Source of the DNA: DASSUW01 sp963792385
GTDB lineage: Bacteria; Actinomycetota; Thermoleophilia; Solirubrobacterales; Solirubrobacteraceae
Length of the DNA: 64,000 bases
Direction of reading: 5' to 3'
Assembly (NCBI GenBank): GCA_963792385.1
Contig: CAWBVZ010000012.1
Span: 1-64,000, forward strand
Part shown: positions 1-7,188 of the stretch, in pieces
Numbering within the stretch: the stretch's first letter is position 1
How the letters are laid out: every line of letters begins with the position of its first letter
Made by a program: the position numbers and the translations under genes
Notes under the pieces: model-generated
The model's input: the letters and a program-made list of their open reading frames with translations, nothing else
Told to the model about the DNA's origin: nothing
The model's database searches: none

Positions 1-1
1 T

Positions 2-463
2 CGGCACGGGCGCTGTTGGGAGTCGCCTTCTCGGCGGACTACGCCTGTTCCGCTACGAGGTCCGCTGCTGGCGCGGCGGAACGATCGCGACCTCGGCGAG
101 GCGGTCGGCGCGCCCAGCCGGCTCAGCGCCGATCCGCGCGTCGCCCGGCGGCTGCTCGATCTCGTCGGGAGCGTCCCCAGGCCCGCCTGGGGACGCGACG
201 AGCTGAAGGCCGGCGAGATGTGGAACTCGAACTCCGTGATCGCCTGGCTGATCGCCACCGCGGGTTTGCCAACGGACATCGTTCGACCGCCACCGCGCGG
301 TCGCGCCCCAGGGTGGGACTCAGGCCTCGAGGTGGCTAGGCGCGGCGGTAGCGGACGTAGACGACGCGGGACCCGAACGTCCGCGTCTCGACCAGCTCCA
401 GGTCGATCTGCTCGTCCAGCGCCGGGAAGAACGGCGTGCCCCCTCCCACGATCACCGGATTGA
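2..463 (+). pseudogene. Conserved hypothetical protein, C-terminal part, frameshifted and cut by the window edge
   Basis: Two reading frames together resemble the C-terminal half of a conserved actinobacterial protein of unknown function. The frame from base 3 reads ...LFRYEVRCWRGGTI. Near base 90 the sensible frame jumps to the one from base 2, which reads DLGEAVGAPSRL, then WGRDELKAGEMWNSNSVIAWL and GRAPGWDSGLEVARR. Restoring one base in 'atcgcgacctc' would join them. The second frame has no stop until 461-463 and so runs about 128 bp into the convergent gene; the true end is probably near 340, where a TAG lies in another frame. The N-terminus is outside the window. I cannot assign a function. 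Confidence 0.5.
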
Positions 464-896
464 TGAAGAGCTGGTACTCGTCGATCAGGCCCAGCTTGAT
501 GAAGCTCGCGGCCAGGCCGGCACCGCCGACGGCGATGTCCTTACCCGGCTGCTGCTTCAGCGCGGCGACCTCCTCGGCGATCCCGCCCGTGGCCAGCCGG
601 GTATTGCCCTCGACCGTCTCGAGCGTGTTCGAGACCACGATCTTCGGCAGCGCCTGCCAGATGCGCGCGAACTCGAGGATGTGCTCGGGCGCCGACGGCT
701 CCTGGTCGGCGGTCTCCCAGTAGACCATCGTCTCGTACAGCCGCCGCCCGAGGAAGTGCGCGCCCAGGTCCCGGACCCGCTCGTTGTGGAACCGATGCAG
801 CTCGTCGTCCGGGGCCGACCAGTCGAACGTGCCGTCCGGGCCGGCGATGTAGCCGTCCAGCGACGGGTTCATCGAATAGATCACCTTCCGCATCAC
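336..896 (-). CDS. Dihydrofolate reductase-family (RibD C-terminal-like) protein
   Basis: 186 residues, full length for the stand-alone RibD_C/DHFR-like group (YyaP/YwjB type). The N-terminus has the expected beta strand and SLDGYIAGPDG (about 12-22). A nucleotide-binding GGAGLAASF segment follows (about 124-132), then INPVIVGGGTPFF. The family has the NADPH-binding reductase fold, but most stand-alone members have no proven substrate, so folate reduction should not be assumed. The protein starts Met-Met and either could be used. It is convergent with the fragment on its 3' side and divergent from the NIPSNAP gene 22 bp away. Confidence 0.85.
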   Translation of the reverse strand: MMRKVIYSMNPSLDGYIAGPDGTFDWSAPDDELHRFHNERVRDLGAHFLGRRLYETMVYWETADQEPSAPEHILEFARIWQALPKIVVSNTLETVEGNTRLATGGIAEEVAALKQQPGKDIAVGGAGLAASFIKLGLIDEYQLFINPVIVGGGTPFFPALDEQIDLELVETRTFGSRVVYVRYRRA

Positions 897-918
897 CGTC
901 TCTTACCATGCCGCACGC

Positions 919-1234
919 GTGATCACCTGCCACGTGCGCTACGAGATCGACCCGTCTGCGCTCGAGGCGTTCGAGCGCTTCGCCCGCGCGTGGATGGAGC
1001 TCGTCGAGCGCCACGGCGGGATCCACCATGGGTACTTCCTGCCCGCCGAGGGAGCGAGCGACATCGCCTACGCGCTCTTCAGCTTCCCGAGCCTGGCCGA
1101 CTACCGAGCGCTACCGCGAGCGCTTCGGCGTCGACCCGGACTTCATCGAGGCCGATCGGATTCGCGATGAGTCCGGCTGCGTGCTCCGTTACGAGCGCAG
1201 CTTCCTCCGCCCGCTGTTGCCGTACCGAACATAA
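919..1234 (+). pseudogene. NIPSNAP-family protein, frameshifted
   Basis: The first frame (GTG at 919) reads ITCHVRYEIDPSALEAFERF, then HGGIHHGYFLPAEGASDIAYALFSFPSLADY, typical of small bacterial NIPSNAP proteins (dimeric ferredoxin-like barrel, about 105 residues). At about 1105 it jumps to the +1 frame, which continues ERYRERFGVDPDFIEADRI and ends YERSFLRPLLPYRT at the TAA of 1232-1234. One extra C after the TAC codon at 1102-1104 explains the break. With it removed the protein would be about 104 residues, the normal family length. The biochemical role of bacterial NIPSNAP proteins is unknown. Recent mutation or a sequencing error are equally possible. Confidence 0.75.
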
Positions 1235-1315
1235 ACGGGGTCAGACCCCTGTTCGGGCACCCTAACGGGGTCTGACCCCTGTTCGGGAGCCCTAACGGGG
1301 TCTGACCCCTCTTTA
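1233..1315. repeat. Three tandem 30-bp units with a GGGGTCTGACCCC palindrome
   Basis: The palindrome GGGGTC(A/T)GACCCC starts at 1237, 1267 and 1297, an exact 30-bp period. The linker TGTTCGGG..CCCTAAC is also shared by the first two units. The array fills the gap between two convergent genes (NIPSNAP stop at 1234, NagA stop at 1313), so three strong short hairpins could act as a bidirectional terminator. Similar GGGGTCAGACCCC palindromes are known to me as dispersed REP-like repeats in other GC-rich genomes. Confidence 0.85.
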
Positions 1316-2407
1316 GGTTGCGTAGGCCTCGACGCCGCCGACCAGCGTGCGCATCACGTGCAGGCGGTCGTCGAGGACGGTGATGTCGGCCGGGCCTCCC
1401 GGGGCGAGGGTGCCGAGGCCGGGGCGGCCGAGGAGGCCTGCCGGTGCCGTCGTGGCCGCGTGGACGGCCTCGGCGGTGGGGGCGCCGAGCGCCGCGAGCT
1501 CGCGGACCGCGCGGTCCATCGTCACGATGCTGCCCGCGAGCGTGCCGTCGGCGAGCCGGCAGGCGCCGTCCGCGACGTGCACCTCGCGGTCGCCGAGCTG
1601 GAACGTCCCGTCGCCGCAGCCGGCGGCCGCGATCGCGTCGGTGATCAGGCAGAAGCGCTCGCGCGCGGCCAGGTGCGCGCTCGCGGCGGTCTCGGGCGCA
1701 AGGTGGACGCCGTCGACGATCGTCGTGACGGTCACGTCGGGCCGGATGAGCGCGACGCCGGCCGGGCCCGGATCGCGCGGCTTGAAGCGGCGGTGGGCGT
1801 TGTGGATGTGCGTCAGCGCGCGGGCGCCGCGCTCGAACGCGGCGTGGGCCGTGGCGGCGTCGGCGTCCGTGTGGCCGATGTGCACGACCACGCCGCGCGC
1901 CGCGAGCGCGGTGACCAGGTCGAGGCCGCCGGGCAGCTCCGGCGCCACCGTCATCGTCGTCACCGGGCCGATCGCGCGCAGCTCGTCGGCCAGCGCGAGG
2001 TCGGGCGCGCGCAGGTGCTCGGGCGGGTGGGCGCCCGGCCAGCTGGGGGAGAGGAACGGGCCCTCGAGGTGCGCGCCGAGCCGCCGCGGCCCGCCCTCCG
2101 GCGCCGCGGCGAGGGCGCGAAGCGCGGCCCGGTAGGCGTCCGGCGGCGCGCTGATGAAGGTCGGCAGGTACGCGGTCACGCCGGTGGCGGCGAGCGCCTC
2201 GCCCGCGCGCGCGTAGTCCGCCGGCTCCGCCGCGAGGAAGTCGACGCCCGCGAAGCCGTTGACCTGCACGTCGACGAAGCCCGGCACGGCCAGCCCGTTA
2301 TCGCCCCCGCCCGCCACGCCCACGGCCTCGACCCGGCCGTCCTCGATCGTCACGTCGCCGGCCACCACGGTGCCGGCCACCAGCGCGGCCGCGACGCCGA
2401 GCCTCAT
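1313..2407 (-). CDS. nagA: N-acetylglucosamine-6-phosphate deacetylase
   Basis: 364 residues of the amidohydrolase superfamily. It should hydrolyse GlcNAc-6-phosphate to glucosamine-6-phosphate and acetate in the cytoplasm. Visible NagA landmarks, N to C: PGFVDVQVNGFAGVDF (the family's DxQxNG replacing HxH), the metal-binding glutamate in HLEGPFLSP, HIGHTDA, THIHNAHRRF, and the catalytic aspartate in LITDAIAAAG, followed by the C-terminal DITVLD strand. The start is the ATG overlapping the ROK kinase stop (ATGA), making it the last gene of an SDR-kinase-NagA operon. The longer upstream frame is only a shadow of the kinase. Confidence 0.93.
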   Translation of the reverse strand: MRLGVAAALVAGTVVAGDVTIEDGRVEAVGVAGGGDNGLAVPGFVDVQVNGFAGVDFLAAEPADYARAGEALAATGVTAYLPTFISAPPDAYRAALRALAAAPEGGPRRLGAHLEGPFLSPSWPGAHPPEHLRAPDLALADELRAIGPVTTMTVAPELPGGLDLVTALAARGVVVHIGHTDADAATAHAAFERGARALTHIHNAHRRFKPRDPGPAGVALIRPDVTVTTIVDGVHLAPETAASAHLAARERFCLITDAIAAAGCGDGTFQLGDREVHVADGACRLADGTLAGSIVTMDRAVRELAALGAPTAEAVHAATTAPAGLLGRPGLGTLAPGGPADITVLDDRLHVMRTLVGGVEAYAT

Positions 2408-3321
2408 CGGCCTGTGGCCGCCGGCACCGGCGCCTCGGCGGCCCACAGCGCGGCGCCGACGGCACCCGCATGCGAGCCGAGCTCGGCCGCGACGACCGCG
2501 ATCCGGTCGACCGGCGCGACGCACGCACGGCGCCGGACCTCCTCGCGCAACGGGCCGAGCAGGAGCTCACCGGCGTCGGCCACGCCGCCCCCGACCACGA
2601 CGCGCTCGGGCCACAGCAGCACGATCGCTCCGGCCAGCACGCGCCCCACGTACTCGCCCGCGCGGGCGAACGCGTCGATCGCCACGGCGTCCCCGGCACG
2701 CGCCGCGTCGGCGGCGGTCTCCACGCTCTCCTGACCGGCAGCGGCGGCGATCGAATCAGCGCTCGCCATCCGATCGAGGCAGCCGCGGTTCCCGCAGCCG
2801 CACAGCGGGCCGTCGGGGTCCACGGTCGTGTGGCCGATCTCCCCGGCGTGGCCGAGCCCGAGGTGCACGCGCCCGCCGATCACGACCCCGCCGCCGACGC
2901 CGGTGCCGAGCGCGACGCACACAAGGTCGCGCGCGCCACGGCCCGCGCCCAGGCGCAGCTCCGCCAGCGTCAGCGCGCGAACGTCGTTCACGAGCGTGAC
3001 CGGCAGGCCGAGCCGCTCGCCCACCGGCCCGGCGATCGCGCGGCCGGCCCAATCGCCGCGCAGGTTCGGCAGCAGCACGCCGGTCCCGCGCTCGGCGTCG
3101 AAGTGGCCCGGCAGGGCAAGCCCGGCGGTCGCCGGCACGCCGAGTGGCTCGGCGACGGCCTGGCCCAGCAGCGCGACCCGCTCGAGCACCGCATGCGGCC
3201 CGTCGACGGCGCCGTTCGGGGTCGTCGCGGTCGCGAGCACGCGCAGCGCCTCGCCGTCGCGCTCCACCACCGCGCACTTGACGTTCGTGCCGCCCAGGTC
3301 GAGCCCGACGTGCAGGCTCAC
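2404..3321 (-). CDS. ROK-family sugar kinase, probably N-acetylglucosamine or glucosamine kinase
   Basis: 305 residues. The N-terminal phosphate-binding loop is LDLGGTNVKCAVV. The ROK zinc site is complete: a His in GHAGEIGHTTV, then the cysteines of CGCGNRGC. NDVRALTLAELRLGAGRG carries the usual catalytic-aspartate segment (ND). ROK kinases phosphorylate glucose, GlcNAc, ManNAc or related sugars. The tight overlap with nagA (4 bp) favours GlcNAc, to feed the deacetylase. The start is a GTG at 3321 overlapping the SDR stop (GTGA). Some ROK proteins are repressors, but there is no N-terminal HTH here, so a kinase is the better call. Confidence 0.88.
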   Translation of the reverse strand: MSLHVGLDLGGTNVKCAVVERDGEALRVLATATTPNGAVDGPHAVLERVALLGQAVAEPLGVPATAGLALPGHFDAERGTGVLLPNLRGDWAGRAIAGPVGERLGLPVTLVNDVRALTLAELRLGAGRGARDLVCVALGTGVGGGVVIGGRVHLGLGHAGEIGHTTVDPDGPLCGCGNRGCLDRMASADSIAAAAGQESVETAADAARAGDAVAIDAFARAGEYVGRVLAGAIVLLWPERVVVGGGVADAGELLLGPLREEVRRRACVAPVDRIAVVAAELGSHAGAVGAALWAAEAPVPAATGR

Positions 3322-4082
3322 TTCGCTGTCCAGCCTCCGTCCACGGTCAGCACGGTACCGGTGACGAAGCGCGCGCTCGCGAGGTAAAGGGTCGCTTCGG
3401 CCACGTCGGACGGCGCACCGAAGTCGCCGGTCAGCGGCTGCAGGTCGGCGAGCCGCGCGCGGATCGCCGGGTCGGCCTGCGCGCGCGTGCTCATCCCGGT
3501 CGCGATCAATCCCGGGCAGACGACGTTGCAGCGGATGCCGTCGGCCGCGTAGGTCGCGGCCATCGCGCGCGTGAGCGAGATCACCGCGCCCTTGCTCGCC
3601 GCGTAGGCGTGGGTCGCGAAGTCGCGGTCGCCGCCCACGAGGCCGAGCACGGACGAGACGGTCACGATCGCCCCGCCGCCGCCCGCCCGCAGCACCGGCA
3701 CGGCGTGGCGGCAGACCAGGAACACGCTGCGCAGGTTGAGGTCCAGCGTGGCGTCCCAGCCGGCCTCGCTGCACTCGTCGACCGGTCCGTCGCCGAACGA
3801 GCGCCCGGACCCGCCGTGGGCACACACGACCGCGTCCAGCCGGCCGAACCGCTCGACCGCGGCGGCGACCGCTCCGGCCGCCTCGCCGGCGTCCGAGAGC
3901 TCGGCCTGATGGCGCTCGCCGACGGGCACGCCGCCGACGTCGCGATCGACCGCGAGCACCGCGTACCCGGCCGCTGCGAACACCGTCGCGACGGCGCCGC
4001 CGATGCCTCCGCCGGCGCCCGTGACGAGCGCGACAGGGCGCGCTCCGCGCGCAGGCTCCGAGGTTCGCTCCACCCTTGACAT
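3318..4082 (-). CDS. Short-chain dehydrogenase/reductase (SDR)
   Basis: 254 residues, a classical SDR. It has the Rossmann motif TGAGGGIG (about residue 21), a catalytic Ser in VSSVLG, YAASK for the Tyr/Lys pair, and the C-terminal GTVLTVDGGW. A strong GGAGGG lies right before the ATG at 4082 and fixes the start; the longer open frame upstream is antisense to the oxidoreductase gene. First gene of the SDR-ROK-NagA operon, leaving a divergent promoter with a GntR-type operator. It probably oxidises or reduces the sugar or sugar acid handled by the cluster; the substrate cannot be read from sequence. Confidence 0.88.
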   Translation of the reverse strand: MSRVERTSEPARGARPVALVTGAGGGIGGAVATVFAAAGYAVLAVDRDVGGVPVGERHQAELSDAGEAAGAVAAAVERFGRLDAVVCAHGGSGRSFGDGPVDECSEAGWDATLDLNLRSVFLVCRHAVPVLRAGGGGAIVTVSSVLGLVGGDRDFATHAYAASKGAVISLTRAMAATYAADGIRCNVVCPGLIATGMSTRAQADPAIRARLADLQPLTGDFGAPSDVAEATLYLASARFVTGTVLTVDGGWTAK

Positions 4083-4110
4083 CCCTCCGGTCGCGCCTCT
4101 AGGTTGCAAC

Positions 4111-4122
4111 CTGTCTACACAA
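4111..4122. promoter_or_regulatory. Putative GntR/HutC-type operator 1 (GTCTACAC core)
   Basis: CTGTCTACACAA matches the GTNTANAC core recognised by HutC-subfamily GntR regulators such as DasR and NagR. A further half-site, CTAGACC, follows at 4123-4129. It lies in the 48-bp gap between two divergent starts (4082 leftward, 4131 rightward) and ends only 8 bp before the rightward ATG, a position expected to block transcription of both operons. The same motif occurs at 15517 and 23911. Confidence 0.65.
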
Positions 4123-4130
4123 CTAGACCG

Positions 4131-5229
4131 ATGCCCCACGGACATCATCAACCAGTCAACCTCGGCCTGCTCGGCTCGGGCTTCGTCGCCGAGTTCTACA
4201 TGGACGGGCTGAGGGACGTCCCCGGCGCGCACGTCGTCGCCAACTACTCCCGCAGCGCAGAGCGCGCGGACGCGTTCGGCAACCGCCACGACATCCCGCA
4301 CCAGTACACGGACGTCGAGGCGCTGTGCGCCGACGACGAGGTCCAGATCGTCGTCGTCGCGCTCCCGAACCACATGCACCTGGACGCGATCCGCGTCGCC
4401 GCGGCGCACCGGCAAGGCGATCATCTGCACGAAGCCGCTCGCCCGCAACGCGACGGAGGCGGCGGAGATCGTCCGGATCGTCAAGGACGCCGGCGTGATG
4501 CACGGCTACGCCGAGACCGAGGTGTTCGCGCCGAACGTGATGAAGGCGCGGCAGATGATCGAGGACGGGGCGATCGGCGACGTGCTCTCCGTCCGCGCCC
4601 GTGAGGCGCACTCGGGCCCGCACGCCCCGCACTTCTGGGACGCCGAGACGGCCGGCGGCGGCTCGCTGCTCGACATGGGCTGCCACACGATCGAGGCGGC
4701 GCGCTACTTCTTCGGCAAGGACGTCCCCCCGACCGAGGCGTTCGCGTGGGGCGCCACGCTCAGCCACGCCGACAAGACCACGGGCGAGGACAACGCGGTC
4801 GCGCTGATCAAGTTCGCGAACGGCGGCATCTCGATCACCGAGGCCTCGTGGTCCATGAAGGGCGGCATGGAGCTGCGCAACGAGATCACCGGCAGCGGCG
4901 GCCGGCTCGTGACCGACTCGACCGCGACGCCCGTGCACGGCTTCATCACCACCCCGGCCGGCTACCTGATGGAGAAGGCCGACACCGACGTCGGCTGGGT
5001 CTATCCGATCCCCGACGAGGCGCGCGTCTACGGCTACATGGAGGAGATGCGCCACTTCGTCGAGTGCTTCCGCACCGGCGCCGAGCCGCGCGAGACGTTC
5101 GTCGACGGTTACATCGTCAACTGCGTGCTCGACGCCTGCTACCGGTCGATGAAGAGCGGCCGCTGGGAACCGATCGAGGTCGACGCCGAGCTCGCTCCGG
5201 GCTTCGCGCCTGCGGCGGTGGCCGGATGA
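4131..5229 (+). pseudogene. Gfo/Idh/MocA-family oxidoreductase, frameshifted
   Basis: The ATG at 4131 starts NLGLLGSGFVAEFYMDGL, the NAD(P)-binding fold, through VVVALPNHMHLDAI. Near 4407 the frame shifts by +1: one extra base in 'gcggcgcacc' restores TGKAIICTKPLARNATEAAEI, which contains the catalytic EKP-type lysine (TKPL). The second part continues HGYAETEVFAPNV, GGGSLLDMGCHTIEAARYF and ends at 5229, about 365 residues in all, normal for this family of sugar, inositol or amino-sugar dehydrogenases. It would be the first gene of the rightward operon and overlaps the SIS gene by 4 bp. Conserved sequence on both sides favours a recent mutation or a sequencing error over an old pseudogene. Confidence 0.85.
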
Positions 5230-6008
5230 CGCCGACCGCGACGGCGCGCTACATCGACCTCGCCCGCGAACTGCTCGACCGCGTCGCCGACCAGGACGCC
5301 GAGCTCGACCGCGCCGCCGAGATCTGCGCCGACGCGATCGGCGGCGACGGCATGGTGCACCTGTTCGGGACCGGCCACTCGCGGATCGCCGTCGAGGAGA
5401 TGTTCCCGCGCTACGGCTCGTATCCCGGCTTTCATCCCATCGTCGAGCTGTCGATGACGTTCCACACGCAGGTGGTGGGCGCCAACGGGCAGCGACAGGC
5501 GATGTTCATCGAGCGCACGGAAGGTCTGGGAGAGGTCATCCTGCGCAACTTCGACCTCCGGCCGCCCGACGCGATGATGGTGTTCAGCGCCGGTGGGCTC
5601 GGAGCAGTGCCGATCGAGGTCGCGCGCGGCGCGCGAGAGCGCGGTCTCGCGGTGATTGCCATCACCTCGGTTGCGGCGACCGAGGCGGGGGAGAGCACGC
5701 ACTCGTCGGGATCGCGCCTGCGCGACCACGCCGACGTGTTGCTCGACCTCTGCACGCCCCCGGCGGACGCCCTCGTGACGATCGACGGCCTGGACACCCC
5801 GGTTGGCCCGGGCTCGACGATCGCCGCCGTGGCGCTCGCCAACGAAGTGAAGGTTCGCACCGCGGACAAGCTCGTGGAACGGGGCTCCATGCCCCCGGTC
5901 CTGACGAGCGCCGCGGTGGTGGGTGCCGATGAGTCGCGGCGGTTGTTCGACGCGGCCTACGCGGAGCACGCTCGCCGTGCAGCACGGGTGCTGGAGGGTG
6001 CCCGATGA
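5226..6008 (+). CDS. SIS-domain sugar-phosphate-binding protein (UPF0309-like)
   Basis: 260 residues with one SIS fold. It has a helical N-terminus, then MVHLFGTGHSRI (about 40-51, the phosphosugar loop) and MMVFSAGGLGAVPIEVARGARERGLAVIAITS. The family is found beside GlcNAc and muropeptide genes. SIS proteins include isomerases, deaminases and etherases acting on phosphosugars. No NagB-type deaminase is visible in the window, so this protein is a candidate for the missing step after NagA; that is inference. It starts in an ATGA overlap with the upstream oxidoreductase. The longer open frame upstream is spurious. Confidence 0.8.
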   Translation: MTPTATARYIDLARELLDRVADQDAELDRAAEICADAIGGDGMVHLFGTGHSRIAVEEMFPRYGSYPGFHPIVELSMTFHTQVVGANGQRQAMFIERTEGLGEVILRNFDLRPPDAMMVFSAGGLGAVPIEVARGARERGLAVIAITSVAATEAGESTHSSGSRLRDHADVLLDLCTPPADALVTIDGLDTPVGPGSTIAAVALANEVKVRTADKLVERGSMPPVLTSAAVVGADESRRLFDAAYAEHARRAARVLEGAR

Positions 6009-6060
6009 GTAGGTGGTCTCTCACGTTCTGTCACATCCAAGGAGGAGGGTCTTCGTCCCT

Positions 6061-7128
6061 ATGAAGCTCCGGGCTCGTCCCATCGCATTGCTCTTGCTCT
6101 TGATCGGCGTACTCGCGGTCGTCGCCGCGGGTTGCGGCGACGACGACAGTGGCGGCGGCAGCGCCAGTGGCGGCGGCGGCGACGCCGAGAAGAAGATGTA
6201 CAAGATCGGCGTCAGCAACACGCTCGTCGGCAACGGCTGGCGCGAGGAGATGATCTGCTCCGTCAAGGCGCAGGCGCTCGCCTCCGGCCAGGTCGACGAG
6301 GTTCTCGTCCACAACGTCAACGGCGACGCCAGCGCGCAGATCGCCGGCATGCGCAACCTGATCTCTTCGGGTGCGAACGCGATCATCGTCAATCCGGCCG
6401 ACCGTGAGGCGCTGAACCCGGTCATCAAGGAGGCCGACGCTCGCGGCATCAAGGTCGTGGCCGTCGACCAGGCCGTGACGGCTCCCGAGGCCTACGTCGC
6501 CACCAACGACCAGGTGGCCTACGGCAAGCTCGGCGCGGAGTACCTCGTGAAGGCGCTCGGCGGCAAGGGCAACATCGTTGAGATGCGCGGCATCAGCGGC
6601 GTCCCGGCCGACGATGACCGCCACAAGGGGTTCAAGGAGGTCATCGACCAGAACCCGGGGATGAAGATCGTCAAGGAGACGTTCACCGACTGGTCGTTCG
6701 CGCCGGCCGGTAAGCAGGCGAACGACATCCTGAACTCGAACACGAAGGTCGACGGCATCTGGACGTCCGGCATCGACTACGTGGTCGTCGACGCGCTGAA
6801 GAAGGCCGGCCAGGACAAGGTGCCGGTCATCGGGGCCGACAACAACAAGTTCCTGGAGCAGCTCCAGGACGGCGCCGCGGGCGCCGCGGTGACGAACCCG
6901 GCCGCGATCGGCGGCGTCGGCACCGCGATCGCGCTCGACGCCCTCAACGGCAAGAACCCGGAGAAGGTCACCACGCTCACGCCTGAGGTGTGGGACATGG
7001 AGGCCACCGCGGACAAGATCAAGGAGTTCTACGACCCCAAGCTCCCGCCGACGTACTCGAGCCAGATGATCGTGGAGCCCTACACGACGTACACCAAGGA
7101 CCAGCTCACGGGCTGCGAGGCCCCGTAG
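6061..7128 (+). CDS. Sugar ABC transporter substrate-binding lipoprotein (RbsB/XylF type)
   Basis: 355 residues. The signal peptide MKLRARPIALLLLL ends in a lipobox (VVAAGC, Cys about residue 24), followed by an acidic and glycine-rich linker. The rest is a type-1 periplasmic binding protein (Peripla_BP_4): KIGVSNTLVGNGWREEM, NALIINPAD-like SGANAIIVNPADREALN, and GIKVVAVDQ. It would catch a sugar outside the membrane for the two permeases that follow. AGGAGGA at 6041-6047 precedes the ATG with a rather long spacer, and a GTG at 6013 is a less likely start. The stop is followed by a strong hairpin. Confidence 0.92.
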   Translation: MKLRARPIALLLLLIGVLAVVAAGCGDDDSGGGSASGGGGDAEKKMYKIGVSNTLVGNGWREEMICSVKAQALASGQVDEVLVHNVNGDASAQIAGMRNLISSGANAIIVNPADREALNPVIKEADARGIKVVAVDQAVTAPEAYVATNDQVAYGKLGAEYLVKALGGKGNIVEMRGISGVPADDDRHKGFKEVIDQNPGMKIVKETFTDWSFAPAGKQANDILNSNTKVDGIWTSGIDYVVVDALKKAGQDKVPVIGADNNKFLEQLQDGAAGAAVTNPAAIGGVGTAIALDALNGKNPEKVTTLTPEVWDMEATADKIKEFYDPKLPPTYSSQMIVEPYTTYTKDQLTGCEAP

Positions 7129-7150
7129 GCACGAAGGAAGCCGCATCGAT

Positions 7151-7179
7151 CCGGGCGCGAGCGTTAGTCTCGCGCCCGG
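7151..7179. terminator. Intercistronic hairpin between binding-protein and ATPase genes
   Basis: CCGGGCGCGAG (7151-7161) and CTCGCGCCCGG (7169-7179) are a perfect 11-bp inverted repeat with a 7-base loop. There is no T tract. Placed between the binding-protein gene and the ATPase gene, it probably acts as a partial terminator or an mRNA-stabilising stem that keeps the binding protein in excess, a common arrangement in sugar ABC operons. Confidence 0.75.
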
Positions 7180-7188
7180 GTCAGGGCT

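Noticed and set aside
336..896. Antifolate-target dihydrofolate reductase (folA)
   Set aside because: The sequence belongs to the stand-alone RibD_C-like branch, which lacks the FolA-specific pattern; folate reduction is not supported.
1233..1315. CRISPR array
   Set aside because: Three units of 30 bp with no variable spacers and no cas genes; each unit is itself a palindrome.
1358..2734. Long open frames antisense to real genes, e.g. 1358-2734 (+), 36965-38581 (+), 50125-51129 (+)
   Set aside because: In sequence this GC-rich the opposite strand stays open by codon bias. These read as Arg/Gly/Ala-rich chains with no domains and lie wholly over well-supported genes.
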